A stretch of DNA of 64,000 nucleotides from Trichobilharzia szidati (GCA_944472155.2 OX235271.1:80460256-80524255); one strand, 5' to 3'. Counted from the stretch's first letter, positions 45,581 through 56,629 are shown. Numbers and translations are program-made. Notes: generated from the letters alone by a model not told the origin.

Positions 45581-45625
45581 GCCTTGGACCTAGGTTTCGT
45601 GCTAGTTGGCACTCGTCAGCAAGGC
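45581..45625 (-). ncRNA. Hammerhead ribozyme, consensus core
   Basis: In minus order: stem I GCCTTG, core CTGACGA (fits CTGANGA), stem II GTGC with loop CAACTA and partner GCAC, then GAAA, palindromic stem III CCTAGG, cleavage dinucleotide UC, and stem I partner CAAGGC. Stem I pairs over six bases and stem II over four. Every core base required for cleavage is present. Like Sm-alpha, stem III is a short self-complementary segment, which may need a dimer for full activity. Confidence 0.85.
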
Positions 45626-46066
45626 GTATCTTCAACCTTGAAGGAACTCATGTCCCTTCTGAGATTTGAACCCGCATCACTCAGTGCTGCAGTTGGAGAC
45701 GTTACCACTGAGCTCACGATTGACCTCCTGATGAGTGCCAACTGACATGAAATCTAGGTCGAGCAAGACTTCCTGCCGATTGCCTACAACCATCTAATAT
45801 CATCACAAACAATGTACACTGTGATGGCGAGCTACCTAGAATGGTGGCCACATTGCAAAACCTGACTGATAGAATTCAGTCTGCACCAAAGAAAGGACTA
45901 GACACGCCACACTAGTTACTAGTGTCGAATCAAAACACCCACTACAGTCCTACAGGAGGTCAATCGCGAGCCCGAGTAGCTCAGTGGTAACGTCTCTGAC
46001 TGCAGCACTGGGTGATGCGGGTTTGAATCTCAGAAGGGACATGAGTTCCTTCAAGGTTGAAGATAC

Positions 46067-46111
46067 GCCCTGCTGATGAGTGCCAACTAGCACGAAACCT
46101 AAGTTCAAGGC
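46067..46111 (+). ncRNA. Hammerhead ribozyme motif, family C
   Basis: Stem I GCCCTG/CAAGGC (one mismatch), core CTGATGA intact, GTGC/GCAC, GAAA, but stem III CCTAAG loses the palindrome and the cleavage dinucleotide is UU. Confidence 0.65.
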
Positions 46112-46494
46112 TTCCTTTGGCCGATTGCGTCCAACTATCTAATAACTATTCTTTATATTACTGAATGGAAACTAACTCATAAACAAGCTCGCTAATATAA
46201 TAAAATGTTTAGTCCTTATCAGATTATATAATAATACAGTTGACAGTTTATAGGCTACACCCATCTGTCAAATACAATTTCTAAGCTACTTCTCTTTCCC
46301 TAAACTGACGGACCTTTTCTTCTTCTGTTACATTCAATTATAGAACGAATTCTACTCACTGTAGCATTCTCCTTACAAGTTGAAAAACAGTTTTCAGAAT
46401 GTATATATAGGTAGAGATAATAGAATGTTACTATAATATTTGAATGAAAATACTTCGCAGTAGTTGATTAATCGAATGTATTTAATTAGGGATC

Positions 46495-46690
46495 ATTTAT
46501 TTTCGGCTGACTTACTCCTAAACCATACCCAGTTTACTAGCTGGCAGTAATCCCAGAAAAGAAGAAGAGTCGGGCGGCACGCTAACAAACCCACTTTGTG
46601 AAAACAACTCTACCACTGATGAAACTTCAAAAAGAGCTTGGAGTCCTATGTTCCGCTCAGAACGCAAGGACTGAAGAAACTTATTCCCAT
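46495..46690 (+). mobile_element. SINE D-b relative, 5' truncated
   Basis: Body 'GGCAGTAATCCCAGAAAAG', 'ACTGATGAAACTTCAA' and tail 'AGTCCTATGTTCCGCTC'. Confidence 0.5.
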
Positions 46691-47037
46691 ATTTTTACTA
46701 AGAAAGTGAACATTGATGCCTCTTTTGTTACGCTTTCAGATAGTTCTAAATCAAGTTCATTAAAGGTTATGCAAACACTCTAGATGAATCACACTCATAA
46801 TAATAATAGTTTGCTTTATTCCAAAATGTTACTGATGTTGCAGTGTGGAATTTTCAGCATTTGGTACAATATTGCATCTAATTTTATCGAGTTATATATA
46901 TATATATTCAAAAAACTATAAATAATAAGGTTAGTAGCTAAGATTGTCAGTTGCTTGAGGTAGTGTTACTATAGATTACAAATAGGAGATAATAAAAGGG
47001 CTAATTATTCAGCTAACAACATAGTAACTCATAAGTC

Positions 47038-47330
47038 TCACTCTTTATATTGTCTCTGTCGCATAGAACACGGGCTGGTCAAATATGGTATCTCTGAGTT
47101 CCTATACTTAGTAGCACGAGCATATAATCTTTTATACTGACTTCTAGTTCTACCATGTGAGATACAAGGGGAGAGTTGCGAATAGAGGAGGTGTTGAGGG
47201 TCAGACAATATAGATTTAGACCATTCCTCGCATGAGTTTAAGTGTTTGTCAACTAATGTAGTGGCAAGCTGGCTAAGTTGCACACCACTTGCCCTACTGA
47301 CAACCTTTAATACCCTTCTCAAAATAAAAT
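47038..47330 (-). pseudogene. LINE end fragment (CR1/jockey-like)
   Basis: The minus ORF contains 'SILSDPQHLLYSQLSP' and 'YKRLYARATKYRNSEIPYLT', the 'P.HPL...RTKRY.NSF.P' end of CR1- or jockey-type ORF2. 46800-47037 is presumably its 3' untranslated part with a TA run near 46897. Confidence 0.6.
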
Positions 47331-48490
47331 AGTCCTTTTTCAGTGATCCAGGAAAGACTCAGGGGGGACAGTAAAGTATAATAGGTAAGATGCATGAGTT
47401 AACGAATTGTAAAAGCAGTGGTTGGCTGATTTCAGATTGTTTTAGCTTCTTGGAGATCGATAAAATATGGGATGACCAAGTAGGTTTAGAGGATACAACT
47501 ATATCAAGCTATTTTGTATTAGACCTAGTTTCTATTACAGTCCCTTATATGCTACAAGCAAAAACCATAGATTTCAAACCCTGTCTGTTCCTAACTGTTC
47601 GATCGGCTAAACTATGACAGGGCACTTTTATATCCTTTTACAAAACATAACTAAAATATTGTAAAATCATTTCACTGTTGTAAACTACGTCAGGTGTAAA
47701 GCAAATGTTTAGATCCTAAAATCAATAATGTTATCTTAAAATACCTGTCTCCTAAATGTTTTGTTTAAATTTGTCAAAAGGAAAAAGATCTGTTTCAAAA
47801 ATACTGATAGAATTAAATAATACAAATTATTTTGACAGACTGACACTTTATCACTTGTCCACAGCAGACTTATAGTTTGAATAATTACTTTGAACAAATA
47901 ACTCACGTTTAAGTAGGCAAACTAAAAGCATTTCCGTAGTTTGAAAAACAAGACAAAATACATCTAGCAATAATCGGTCTATAATCTGATGAGCAAGTGT
48001 TAAAACAGTAAATACTAAAAGACTGATCAGTTAGATGAATTTTCAGTGTATAACAATGCACAAAAATATATCAGTCCAAGTTTCCGGATTTCTCAGGAAT
48101 ACAAATAACAGCAATTTTCAACCGTTACGCCTACAGTCTCCAAACTTTGAATTTTAACAGCTTGATGGTCTCAACAGTTAAAGTCCTTACGGATAAATGC
48201 CTTTCTTTGGTTCAACTACCCCTAACTCATCACCAACTTGATGTAATATCAGCTAATGTCACTAGCGGAGAATGATCAAAGCTCAGCAGTGGTAACGCAT
48301 GTTACAGTCACCTAAATCGAATGACGTTCACTTCCACATTAATGATCCATGTCCAACCATAAATCACACATGCATTAGACACCATGCAACTTCACCAATG
48401 TTAAACAAGACTTTAGCATTACTGCTGAAATTTTGTCAATAAACTGTCCCCTCGCATTCCTGCATTTCCCCAAACAAGTGAACTGGTTAA
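47331..48490. other. Nothing recognised
   Basis: A 75-codon ORF (47390-47617) and the rest show no motif I can name. Confidence 0.45.
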
Positions 48491-48497
48491 TGCTTCC

Positions 48498-48975
48498 ATT
48501 ATGGGTGAATTTTGTTTCGATAAAGTCTCACAGTGTTGTGCTCGAAACGTCATCAGTAAACATTACTGTATAACACTGTGAGACTTTATCAAAACAAAAT
48601 TTACCCATAATAGAATTACGCTCTACCACAGTGCACAAGTTTTATTCTTATTTCAATGATACATATGGTCTTCCTACTAGGAAGCTTATCAAGAAACTCA
48701 CACGACTCTGTCAAACTGAAGTAAGATTCACAAATCACCGGATTTTTAACAGTCGATGTTTAAAAAATCATATAATTCCGAAATATTTACGTCTATATAC
48801 TCCAATTACTGCAAGCAAAATAACATCAGCTGCTGAAAATGTCAGTAGATTATGTCTAAGAGAAGAATTACATCGAGTTACTGTGAAAATAAATAATATA
48901 CGAAATGAAATTGAACTGGTTAATACACTAAGTCGTCGCAGTAACTGTCCTGAAACTAGGAATCACTAAAGAACA
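48498..48975 (+). mobile_element. PLE 5' end: inverted terminal hairpin plus amino-terminal ORF
   Basis: Inverted segments 48498-48537 and 48572-48611 flank a 34-base loop with the PLE terminal motif. The ORF 48631-48969 follows, with 'FTNHRIFNSRCLKNHIIPKY' and 'REELHRVTVKINNIRNEIE', resembling the amino-terminal region before RT in PLE proteins. No RT follows. Confidence 0.65.
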
Positions 48976-48979
48976 GTTT

Positions 48980-49610
48980 TGCAGCATTATTTTGTATTTC
49001 CCGATAGCGAATCACATATCATAAAGTCTCCACTGAGGGTGTTCAAAAGACTTTTTGTTTCCTGTGCGTATTCACTTGAGGGGACAATGCTATATCCACA
49101 CACTAAATGAATCACTTCTTCATTTGATGACAAGTCAATTCAGGAAGGGTCAACATCAAGCATAACCAAATTCACCAATATAACTTCAATGGAAATGAAT
49201 AAGAACGATTACACTGAGCATTCCTGATGAACAACACTAGTTACCACTACTTCAGACAACTATTCGTAAGCTACATTTATTTCTGTCCTTGTGTTGTCAC
49301 CAAGCTGGAGGCTTATTTACTTCATAGATATCTGTTCCCTATTTTCACATAGTCATTGGCATACATGCGCCAAGGTCAGAATGTAATCGGAATTTACGGA
49401 GGTGTTTCAGAAGGAGTGGCAATTTTTAACCAACCCTCTTCATCAATAGCTTTATTTATTTATTTAAACGCAGAAAAAACTTGGTACAATACAAGAAAGA
49501 TGCTCCACACAATAATAATAAAACAACATAGATTAAAAGTAAAAATATAGGTAGAAAACGAATAAAGAACTTCATCAGGAAGGAAAACAGTCATGTTTAA
49601 CAAGTTCAAA
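48980..49610. other. Nothing recognised
   Basis: No supported feature. Confidence 0.5.
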
Positions 49611-49619
49611 CAATATTAG

Positions 49620-50460
49620 TTAACTATCATCAGGAAGGGAAGAAAGAAGGAAATTGCAACACGTTCGCCATTGATTACGATTCTTGGCCATATCCGATAA
49701 CGTTTCGAGCCATCGATTCGAGCTGTCTCGCGGACTCCAACCAGGGAGTCGTGACACACCAACCGATGCTAATCTAGCACAAATATCCTTCATCCCACGA
49801 CGCTACATCATGGACTGACCACCCCTCAGCCTTTTCCATCCCGTCCCAGGGCTAGCGAACAGAGACCTGTACGGAAGCCTCTGGGATGACATTCGCAGCA
49901 CATGTCCAAGCCACCAGAGCTGGTGTTTCCAGATGACGACACTCAATGAATGGTGATCTCCACTGTGTTCAAACACACGCCGCCGAACCTCAGAATTACT
50001 CACGCGATGATGCCATCGAACGCAAGCAATCCTGCGGAGACAACGATGATCGAACACGCAGAGTCGCCGCACATCCTCAGCTCGGAGAGGCCAGGTTTCA
50101 CAGGCGTAGAGCAAGGCAGCCCATACCGAAGCATTGTATACCCGACCTTTGACAGCCAGGCTAACGTCGTGACGGCGCCAGAGGTGGCACAAGTTGATGT
50201 ATGCCACCCTAGCCTTCATTATACGGTTGGAAATCTCATCCGTCACCCCTCCGCCAGCACTCACACAACTACCCAGGTACACAAACTTATCAACAACTTC
50301 AAGCGGTTCACCCGCAAGAGTGAGTGCAGGTACAGGCTCCTGCCAATCTTGTAACAGTCCTTTGCACTTAGACGGTGCAAAGCACATACCATACTTACAG
50401 CCAAGTTATCTATTTGTCCCATAGTTGATTTAATGCTGGAGGTCGCTGAGTGAGGCAATA
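49620..50460 (-). pseudogene. Non-LTR retrotransposon, post-RT domain
   Basis: The 194-codon minus ORF (49803-50387) starts inside the RT thumb ('SKCKGLLQDWQEPVPALTLAG', overlapping words; 'FVYLGSCVSAGG') and continues with 'ALLYACETWPLRAEDVRRL', 'RCLRRIACVRW' and 'QLWWLGHVLRMSSQRLPYRS'. This is the domain after RT in RTE-like LINEs. The catalytic part and endonuclease are absent. Higher GC content than its surroundings. Confidence 0.75.
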
Positions 50461-50464
50461 TCTG

Positions 50465-51250
50465 CCGTATGTTTGCAGTTAGTACTGACTAGGACAGAAC
50501 TGTAAACGATGACCATCGTTGTCGGTTCGTCCATATGGGACGTGATAGGCGTCCCAGATATACTTTCCTGACTGGTAAAATTTTTCTGCTTAAGTACTGA
50601 GACCACCTACTGACATGATTATATCTGAATGTCTATCTTTTAGATGCGAGCTAGACAACTTTCAATGACAATCATTCTTCGCTTCTTCCGGCCTGCAGTC
50701 TGTTAGTACTCAGGTGAAGATTATGAAGACGCACTAACAGGTATCACTATATTTCCTTCTTCCATCGGATCCGTTCATTCTGACAGCACATACTGGAATA
50801 TCCACTGGAATTTAATTACCCAGCAGATTTTATGCCTTAGAACTCAGCACTGGTGGGCAGTCATAGTCCTAAAAATGTTGCCTTCGTCGTTTCAGACATC
50901 TCTCCTGAGAAGTAAGTGAATTTCAGTCTTTCTGAGAATTCATTTCGCTTACTCTAAATTTTTCGCAACCTTTTTTCCTAAGGAGGACAAATACCTCTTA
51001 GGCATTTCTTTCATTCTTTTGGGGTTTTTCTTACCCACCGCTGTTTACAGTCCTTGCTGTGAGGCTATTTTCAATACTGGATAATTCAACATACGAAATA
51101 GATTTACGGTTTCATAATACTTCAAATGATCATGAGCAGAGTAACATGGTTAAATGAATTATATTTTTTTCATTAGTTCAATATATACGTAGCAATTAAA
51201 ACTTACAAAATGAAATAAAATATATTAAATAAATAAATAAATTGTGCAGA
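50465..51250. other. TTLL4 intron, unassigned
   Basis: No supported feature before the exon at 51.26 kb. Confidence 0.5.
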
Positions 51251-51259
51251 TTTACTTAC

Positions 51260-51401
51260 CAACCTGTCCAGCATCAGCAAAACGCAATACAGATGGTGTG
51301 TTTGGAAACAAAGATGTTATAACAGGTGGTAGAATTTCATCCGGCAAATTACTCAGTCTCCTTGTACATGATACTTCAGAATCAGATATATCTGTTGTAG
51401 A
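51260..51401 (-). CDS. TTLL4: TTLL4-type polyglutamylase, exon before the catalytic core
   Basis: The exon follows a pyrimidine-rich stretch ending in CTAG and ends at a GTAAGT donor, leaving one base of a split codon. It encodes about 47 residues. The block LPPVITSLFPNTPSVLRF corresponds to the 'SLFP...P' segment that precedes the TTL domain in TTLL4 proteins. The split codon joined to the next exon gives V-Q-K-L-P, matching the family's 'V.KLP' stretch. The intron downstream is about 15.4 kb and holds LINEs, PLEs and many SINEs. Assignment rests on motif similarity recalled from the family plus phase agreement on both sides. Confidence 0.8.
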
Positions 51402-51494
51402 CTAGAAAAAGGATAAATACTATAAAGACCTACAAATTGCAGTGATAGGTTCAACAGATCAATATTCTGTGAAATAAGTATTTATTATAAAATC

Positions 51495-51905
51495 AGAATA
51501 TTTCCAACAGGTTGCAGACCTTTATCGACAACTGTCTTCGCTGGCCCTATACTGAAGATCAAATGGCCGGAAAGAATCACCAACAAGAAACTATGGGAAC
51601 AAACAAAACAAGAACCGATCGCCCAACAAATATGCAGGAGAAAGTGAAGATGGATTGGACACTCACTGAGGAGGCCGCTGGGTGACACCGCGCGTCAGGC
51701 CATAGCTCGAGTGGAACCCGGAAGGGAAGCGGCGAGTGTGACGTCCAAGGGTGACATGGAGGAGATCGTGTGAAGAGGAGTTGAAACAGTATGGACTGAC
51801 ATGGATGTAGGTGAAAAGTACAGCAGAAGACAGAAGCAAGTGGAGATGTGCAGTTGAAGCCCTATGTTCCACTAGGAACCCAAGGGAACAATAATAATAT
51901 AATAA
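51495..51905 (+). mobile_element. RTE-type LINE 3' fragment
   Basis: Starts at 'CAGGTTGCAGACCTTTATCG', runs through the WIGH-type domain in broken frames, and ends with 'TTGAAGCCCTATGTTCCACT' and an AATAAT tail. It begins about 95 bases upstream of the TTLL4 exon as transcribed. Confidence 0.75.
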
Positions 51906-52084
51906 TAAAAAAAATTTGGTTTTTGGGTGCTAATATACACTTTTAAAAAAATTCCTAATGATCAACTCTTCACACCTAAAGGTTCAGTTAAAGAGCTCTA
52001 CAGTTTATATAAGTATCAGATTAATTTAACTTAGTAACAGTAACGCATACTTGACCAATACATTTTAATCAACACCTAGGCTGG

Positions 52085-52665
52085 CTGGCTGGCTGGATTC
52101 AACATAGAACTTGGCACCGAAGTGCAGCAGTTCGAGTTGCCACGTTCCAAATAGCACACAAAGATAGACAAGAAAATGAGTGAAGAGAATCAATGGATTT
52201 TTGACAAGTATAAGAGTGAAACAGAATGAGTAATGGTGGAAAGGAATATGAAAGATTACAGAGACTGAATACATCTGCGCCATTGACAACGATTTTGAGC
52301 CATGTCACCTATTGACTCCAGCCATTGATTCTTAGAGTCCCGAGGGCCCCAACCCGGAAGTCTGGATCTCCCTACCTGACTCCGTTTAACTGTCAAGGAT
52401 TTCATGGATTGATGCCATGTTTTTGTTTGGCCACCACTTACTCATTCCCAACCTGCACCTATGTCAGCTAGTAATGCCCGTCGGGGGAGGCGATGGTTAG
52501 GCATGCGCAGCAAGTGACCTAGCCATCTCAATCTATGTAACTTTATAGCCTCTTCCATTGATTTTCCCTCTTTGCTCAACACTCTACGCCTAACGTCAAC
52601 ATTACTTACCCGACCGAAAGCTGTTACGTTGACGTGGTGGTCGGGCTTGAACACCGCAATGACCC
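52085..52665 (-). pseudogene. Non-LTR retrotransposon 3' part
   Basis: The minus ORF 52442-52654 encodes 'RVSNVDVRRRVLSKEGKSME' and 'LHRLRWLGHLLRMPNHRLPR'. The 3' untranslated end continues to a GGCT repeat at 52080-52096. Confidence 0.72.
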
Positions 52666-53070
52666 AACAAGCTATACTGGCTGAAACTTATGTCGCTTGA
52701 GGTCCTACCATGCCAGAAAGGTTGTTTGGATAGCGGTTAGACAACAGCAGTTACCCAACCCAATGCTATGACTCAAAGTAAATCACAAAATATCATGCCG
52801 GATCGGTCGAGGCCCGGATTAACAACGACCGCGCTTCCTGCTGCCATGTCACAGGGCAGAAGTGATAAATATGCTACTGAGACACACCAAATGAAAACGA
52901 ACAAACAAAAACAGGCCGCGTGTGACCGGCCTCAAGCAGTTGTCCCCTGGGCTCTGCGGTCACGCAACCAATTTCCACGGTGTGGGCAGCCGGGAAGTAA
53001 CAATCGCCCTCACAATCCGAAATGCACACGAAACCTCTCTAATCCTCAACACCTAGGAATAGACTACTAT
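52666..53070 (+). other. GC-rich island, possible LINE 5' region
   Basis: Markedly GC-rich compared with its surroundings. An ORF (52768-53124, 118 codons) is rich in Arg, Gln and Thr with no named domain. Its position next to LINE sequence of the opposite strand suggests a 5' region of another LINE copy. I could not identify it. Confidence 0.3.
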
Positions 53071-53219
53071 CCAACTATCAGTTTGTACACTTCGGATGTT
53101 CTTTTTTATTATTTACAAACGTAAAGTTAATGCAATAGGAATTTATTCAGATCACTTATTTGGTGATTTGTCAGTAGTATCATACTACGAAACCATCGTC
53201 TTTGTTAATATATGTGTAA

Positions 53220-54420
53220 AACTTGGGCACTGTGGTAGTAAGTAATTCCATATTAGTTTGTTTATTAGATATATCACACAGTGAAACAGTATTATTATTT
53301 ACTGGATGACGTTTCGAACACAATTTATTGTTCATAATCATATCAATTGTAATCACACGACTTTGACACTTGAGTTTTATAGTTTTCTTTGTTTTCTTCT
53401 ATTTGTCGTAGGGGTAGTAGAATTTTCCAGGTATCTGGGACAGGTGATGAATCATTCCTGTTATAGGTATTTGCAGTTGATTCGATAAACAAAGCTTCTG
53501 TTATCAATCTCTCCTTCCACTCTGTGACATTAGATTTTAAAACTGTCATCCTATCCCATCCTATTGTATGGTTGTGTGTAACTGCATGTAGTGAGTGCTA
53601 TAGCTGAGCTATTCTCTAGATTTCTTATCTTATTCGGGTCAACTAATCTAGATTTTGCTAGGTTTTTATGTTCTGCTAGTTTGACCTATCTATTTGACCT
53701 GACAATCATTCCAGCAGGGTATTAGATAAACTAAATTGTTTTGTTTCAAAGGCTCTACAGGATCCTTTAACCGACAAAGCTTGTTTCTAATTGAGTTTGT
53801 GGGTTTGAATGCCGTTTTTATTCCTGCCTTGTTAAGAATTCTGCGTAAGGCTTCCGAGGTTCCTTCCTTGTATGGAATTACTACTGATGATTTAGATTCC
53901 TTATTGTTGGTGTCGTCATTAATATTATTATTATCACTATTATTATTTTCATTATTAACGTTATCATTATTATTGTTATTATCACTATCGCTACTATCAT
54001 TATTTATTTTTACATTTCCTTACATATTTCCTGATTAATTTATCCGGGTAATTATTAAGTTTCAAGGCTTCTTTTATGTGTGTCAGTTCCTGTTTTAGAT
54101 TTTCCTTGATACTACTTAGTTTTTGTGCTCTGTCATTTAAACATTTCACCAATCCTATTTTTACTGACACAGGATGGGATGATCGGAAGTCTAAATATCT
54201 ATTTGAATGTGTGGGTTTCCTGTAAACACTAGTGTTTAACTTCCCATCTTCTTTCCTTTTTACCCTACAATCTAACATTGGGAGCTCCCCTTCCTGATTT
54301 TCCAATTCATAAGTGAATTGAATTGCTTCAACCTTCGAGTTGATGTGTTTGAAAAATTTATCTATATCCTGTGTTCTAAGTACAGTGACATCGTCTTTGT
54401 TAAACTAGATTTCATTTAAA
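53220..54420 (-). pseudogene. PLE, RT end to GIY-YIG, decayed
   Basis: In minus order: 'DDVTVLRTQDIDKFFKHINS' near 54400 (the YVDD motif has become NKDD), 'GELPMLDCRVKRKEDGKLNT', 'YRKPTHSNRYLDFRSSHP', then a linker carrying a long ATT/ATC microsatellite (53915-54003), and 'ERLITEALFIESTANTYNRN' before the terminal motif. Frames are broken in several places. Confidence 0.8.
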
Positions 54421-54424
54421 ATCC

Positions 54425-55415
54425 AACTTCCAGCAGTCACATATTATGTAGGCCACAGTAGCACAGTAACGCTGAAAACTTATCCACATAACTTGGAAAA
54501 TACCTATCAGGACGTTAGAGAGAAAAGGACAAGAAGTTCAACAACGACATCTTTTCGGCCATTTCATTTTCAAAAGCTATAAAACGCTTTTAAATACATA
54601 AATACATGCATAGATACAATTATTATTTAATCCTACATGCATTTCGAAGGCGGATAAAAGGTGACAATTATTTTCAACTTGATATGGATTACGAGACGCT
54701 TAGAAACAAAAATAATTCAGGAATAGATATAACTGTAAAATAGTTATTCTAAACGAATTACAAGTGTGAGCAGGAGGAGCATGGAAAAAAACTTAAAATA
54801 ACTGTTCTTATAACTGAAAAAATAGGATGATTTGAATGAAGACAAAGAGGGAAAAATACACACACACACACACAGCGAACAAAACAAATAACCGAAGGCT
54901 AAGGAAGCATATCAAACTAGGTCCATGGTTGGTTTTCTATGGAATGGCCAACTGACAGACTTCTACAGTTGGGGACCTATCAGTAGTAAAAGAGCTCTCA
55001 TCATCTCATCTTTCGTGGAGAAGAACATGAAAGCAAGGCTCTTATCCACATATACATATACCAAAAAAAAAGATTGATCAATGCAGTAATTAAATTCAAC
55101 TGTAAAGATTAGTACAAAAAGCTACTTATTATGATATATTATAACTGTAGTCTGCAAATTGTGCCAGAAGAGGGTACCATCATCTAAGTTTAGTAATAAG
55201 GCACAATATTCACGATGCGTACAACCAAGACCTTATATGAATTCTAAGTAGATTTTATGTATGGTCAACAAAATCCCGAATCACGTATTATATTCATTCT
55301 TTAATACATCTGAAATCTTTCTCCTTCTAATTAGGATTAAATAAACTATAAACCTAGGGCATATTGTCTTGTGATGGTTACTTTTGAGCATTCACCATAA
55401 AGAGTTATTACAGAT
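54425..55415. other. Unassigned intron stretch with CA repeat
   Basis: A (CA)n run at 54859-54874. No other supported feature. Confidence 0.5.
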
Positions 55416-55417
55416 AT

Positions 55418-55630
55418 TTAGTAGATGGTCACTAGTAGTGGAATCCTATAAATTTCGTGACCTAAATACTCTTCTCGATAACGCTTCTGAATTCGAAACG
55501 ATGAGAGATGGTTTTAAGTCTCAGTGGGAAAAGTATCACTCACTGTGGACTACAGGTGCATCCAGGTGACGAGTCTCAGTTGGGACAAAACATGCATCGT
55601 GGACTCTACCGCTAGTCACCATCCGCTAAA
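55418..55630. mobile_element. Hammerhead SINE family A, inverted unit
   Basis: A short minus piece ('GGTCACTAGTAGTGGAATCC') is followed by a plus piece with a hammerhead block at 55560-55604: stem I ATCCAG/GTGGAC, core GTGACGA, AAAA instead of GAAA. Strongly diverged. Confidence 0.65.
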
Positions 55631-55867
55631 TAACATCAAAAAATAATCCTCAGAGAACGTTGAAGAGTTCACGCTAGGGGGGTGCTGTTATCGTCAACTG
55701 ATACCAAACATTTCGGTACCATATAATCAGTCAACGCGAAATTAACATAAAAAAGAGCTATTAAAGTCTACAAATATTCACTGAAAAAGCCTCCTAAACA
55801 GTACACTTGTTGTGATCGAAAAATTGTCAACTTATATGTCACGGAAAAGTAAGTTTTATAAACTTAC

Positions 55868-56629
55868 ATTATCATCAATAATTAAATTATCATCTTCTAG
55901 ACATTCCATTTCATGGTCGACTTCACTATGATCAGACAATTGATCATTGATTTGCTTATTCTGCTCAATAAATTTATCATTTAGATGCTTTTGTTTAATA
56001 TCTGCTGCACTGTTACATTGTTCCTTCTTTTGATAATGATTACTAGATGCATTATTAGATTTTAACAAATCCTCAGAATAAGTCCGACATTGTTTACGAA
56101 TACTATCTGGAAAAGATTTCTTCGGTATATATTTATCAGGTGAGTAGTTTATGTCATGGCATGTAGCTGAAAAAGAATTAGTTGTTGTATTCATAGTTTG
56201 ATTATATTTGAAGTTCTCTTCCTTTTTCTGTTGTGTACAATCTGATGCTTCTTTCTGATTACTTTCTGAATGAACTTGTACTGTTTTATGTATCCTTATG
56301 TTTCGGGGGGAGGATTTCGTTTGAAGGACCTGTTTTTGTGGTGGTTGTTTTTGTTGTTGGTTCTTTCTCTCATTGTTAATTTTATCCGAATCAGTGTGAA
56401 TATGTGAACAGGATTTATTAGTGTGATTTGTGCATACTTTTTTAGGCCATGTTATAGACGGTGGAGAAAATGAACTATCCGAATATTCATCATTAACATG
56501 AAGAGTATTACACTGCAGTGATAATTGTTCTAAACGCGTAGCTAATTCACGAGTGAATTGTTCTTGTGTAAGTGTATTTTTATTTAGACTAGCTCCTGTG
56601 TACATTGGTTTACCTTTTTGTAATGTCAT
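55868..56629 (-). CDS. TTLL4: TTLL4-type polyglutamylase, amino-terminal exon
   Basis: This 254-codon open exon is the most upstream piece I can assign to the minus-strand TTLL gene. It begins at a Met with an in-frame stop about 25 bases upstream and ends at a GTAAGT donor in phase 0, which fits the phase-0 start of the exon at 51.4 kb. The product is rich in Asn, Gln, Lys and Ser, with no catalytic motif and an acidic end (residues near 230-250). That looks like the long disordered amino-terminal region of TTLL4 proteins, which precedes the catalytic core. The link to the gene rests on strand, position and phase, not on a conserved motif. More 5' exons may exist, and a spliced-leader acceptor just upstream is possible but not demonstrated. 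Confidence 0.6.

Larger units (their letters stand above)
45415..46139. mobile_element. Hammerhead SINE family C, complete inverted unit with TSD
   Basis: The unit is 725 bases. Minus part (45415-45730): the 'GTCCAATC...GTGCACC' half plus a tRNA-like half with an intact hammerhead. Plus part (45731-46139): starts inside a hammerhead (ATGAGTGCC), passes through one more whole unit with B-box GGTTTGAATCTC and ends after a second hammerhead at 46067-46111. The period is about 344 bases. A perfect 15-base duplication TAATAACTATTCTTT at 45400-45414 and 46140-46154 bounds the whole. Confidence 0.92.

Noticed and set aside
45960..46035. Genuine tRNA gene in the family C tRNA-like segment
   Set aside because: A- and B-boxes are present, but there is no matching acceptor stem and the segment recurs only as part of the repeat.
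50240..50260. Plus-strand ORFs over 49.9-50.4 kb
   Set aside because: They are antisense shadows of the minus-strand LINE ORF.
53915..54003. CRISPR-like or regulatory meaning of the ATT/ATC repeat
   Set aside because: It is a simple microsatellite inside the PLE linker, with no spacers.
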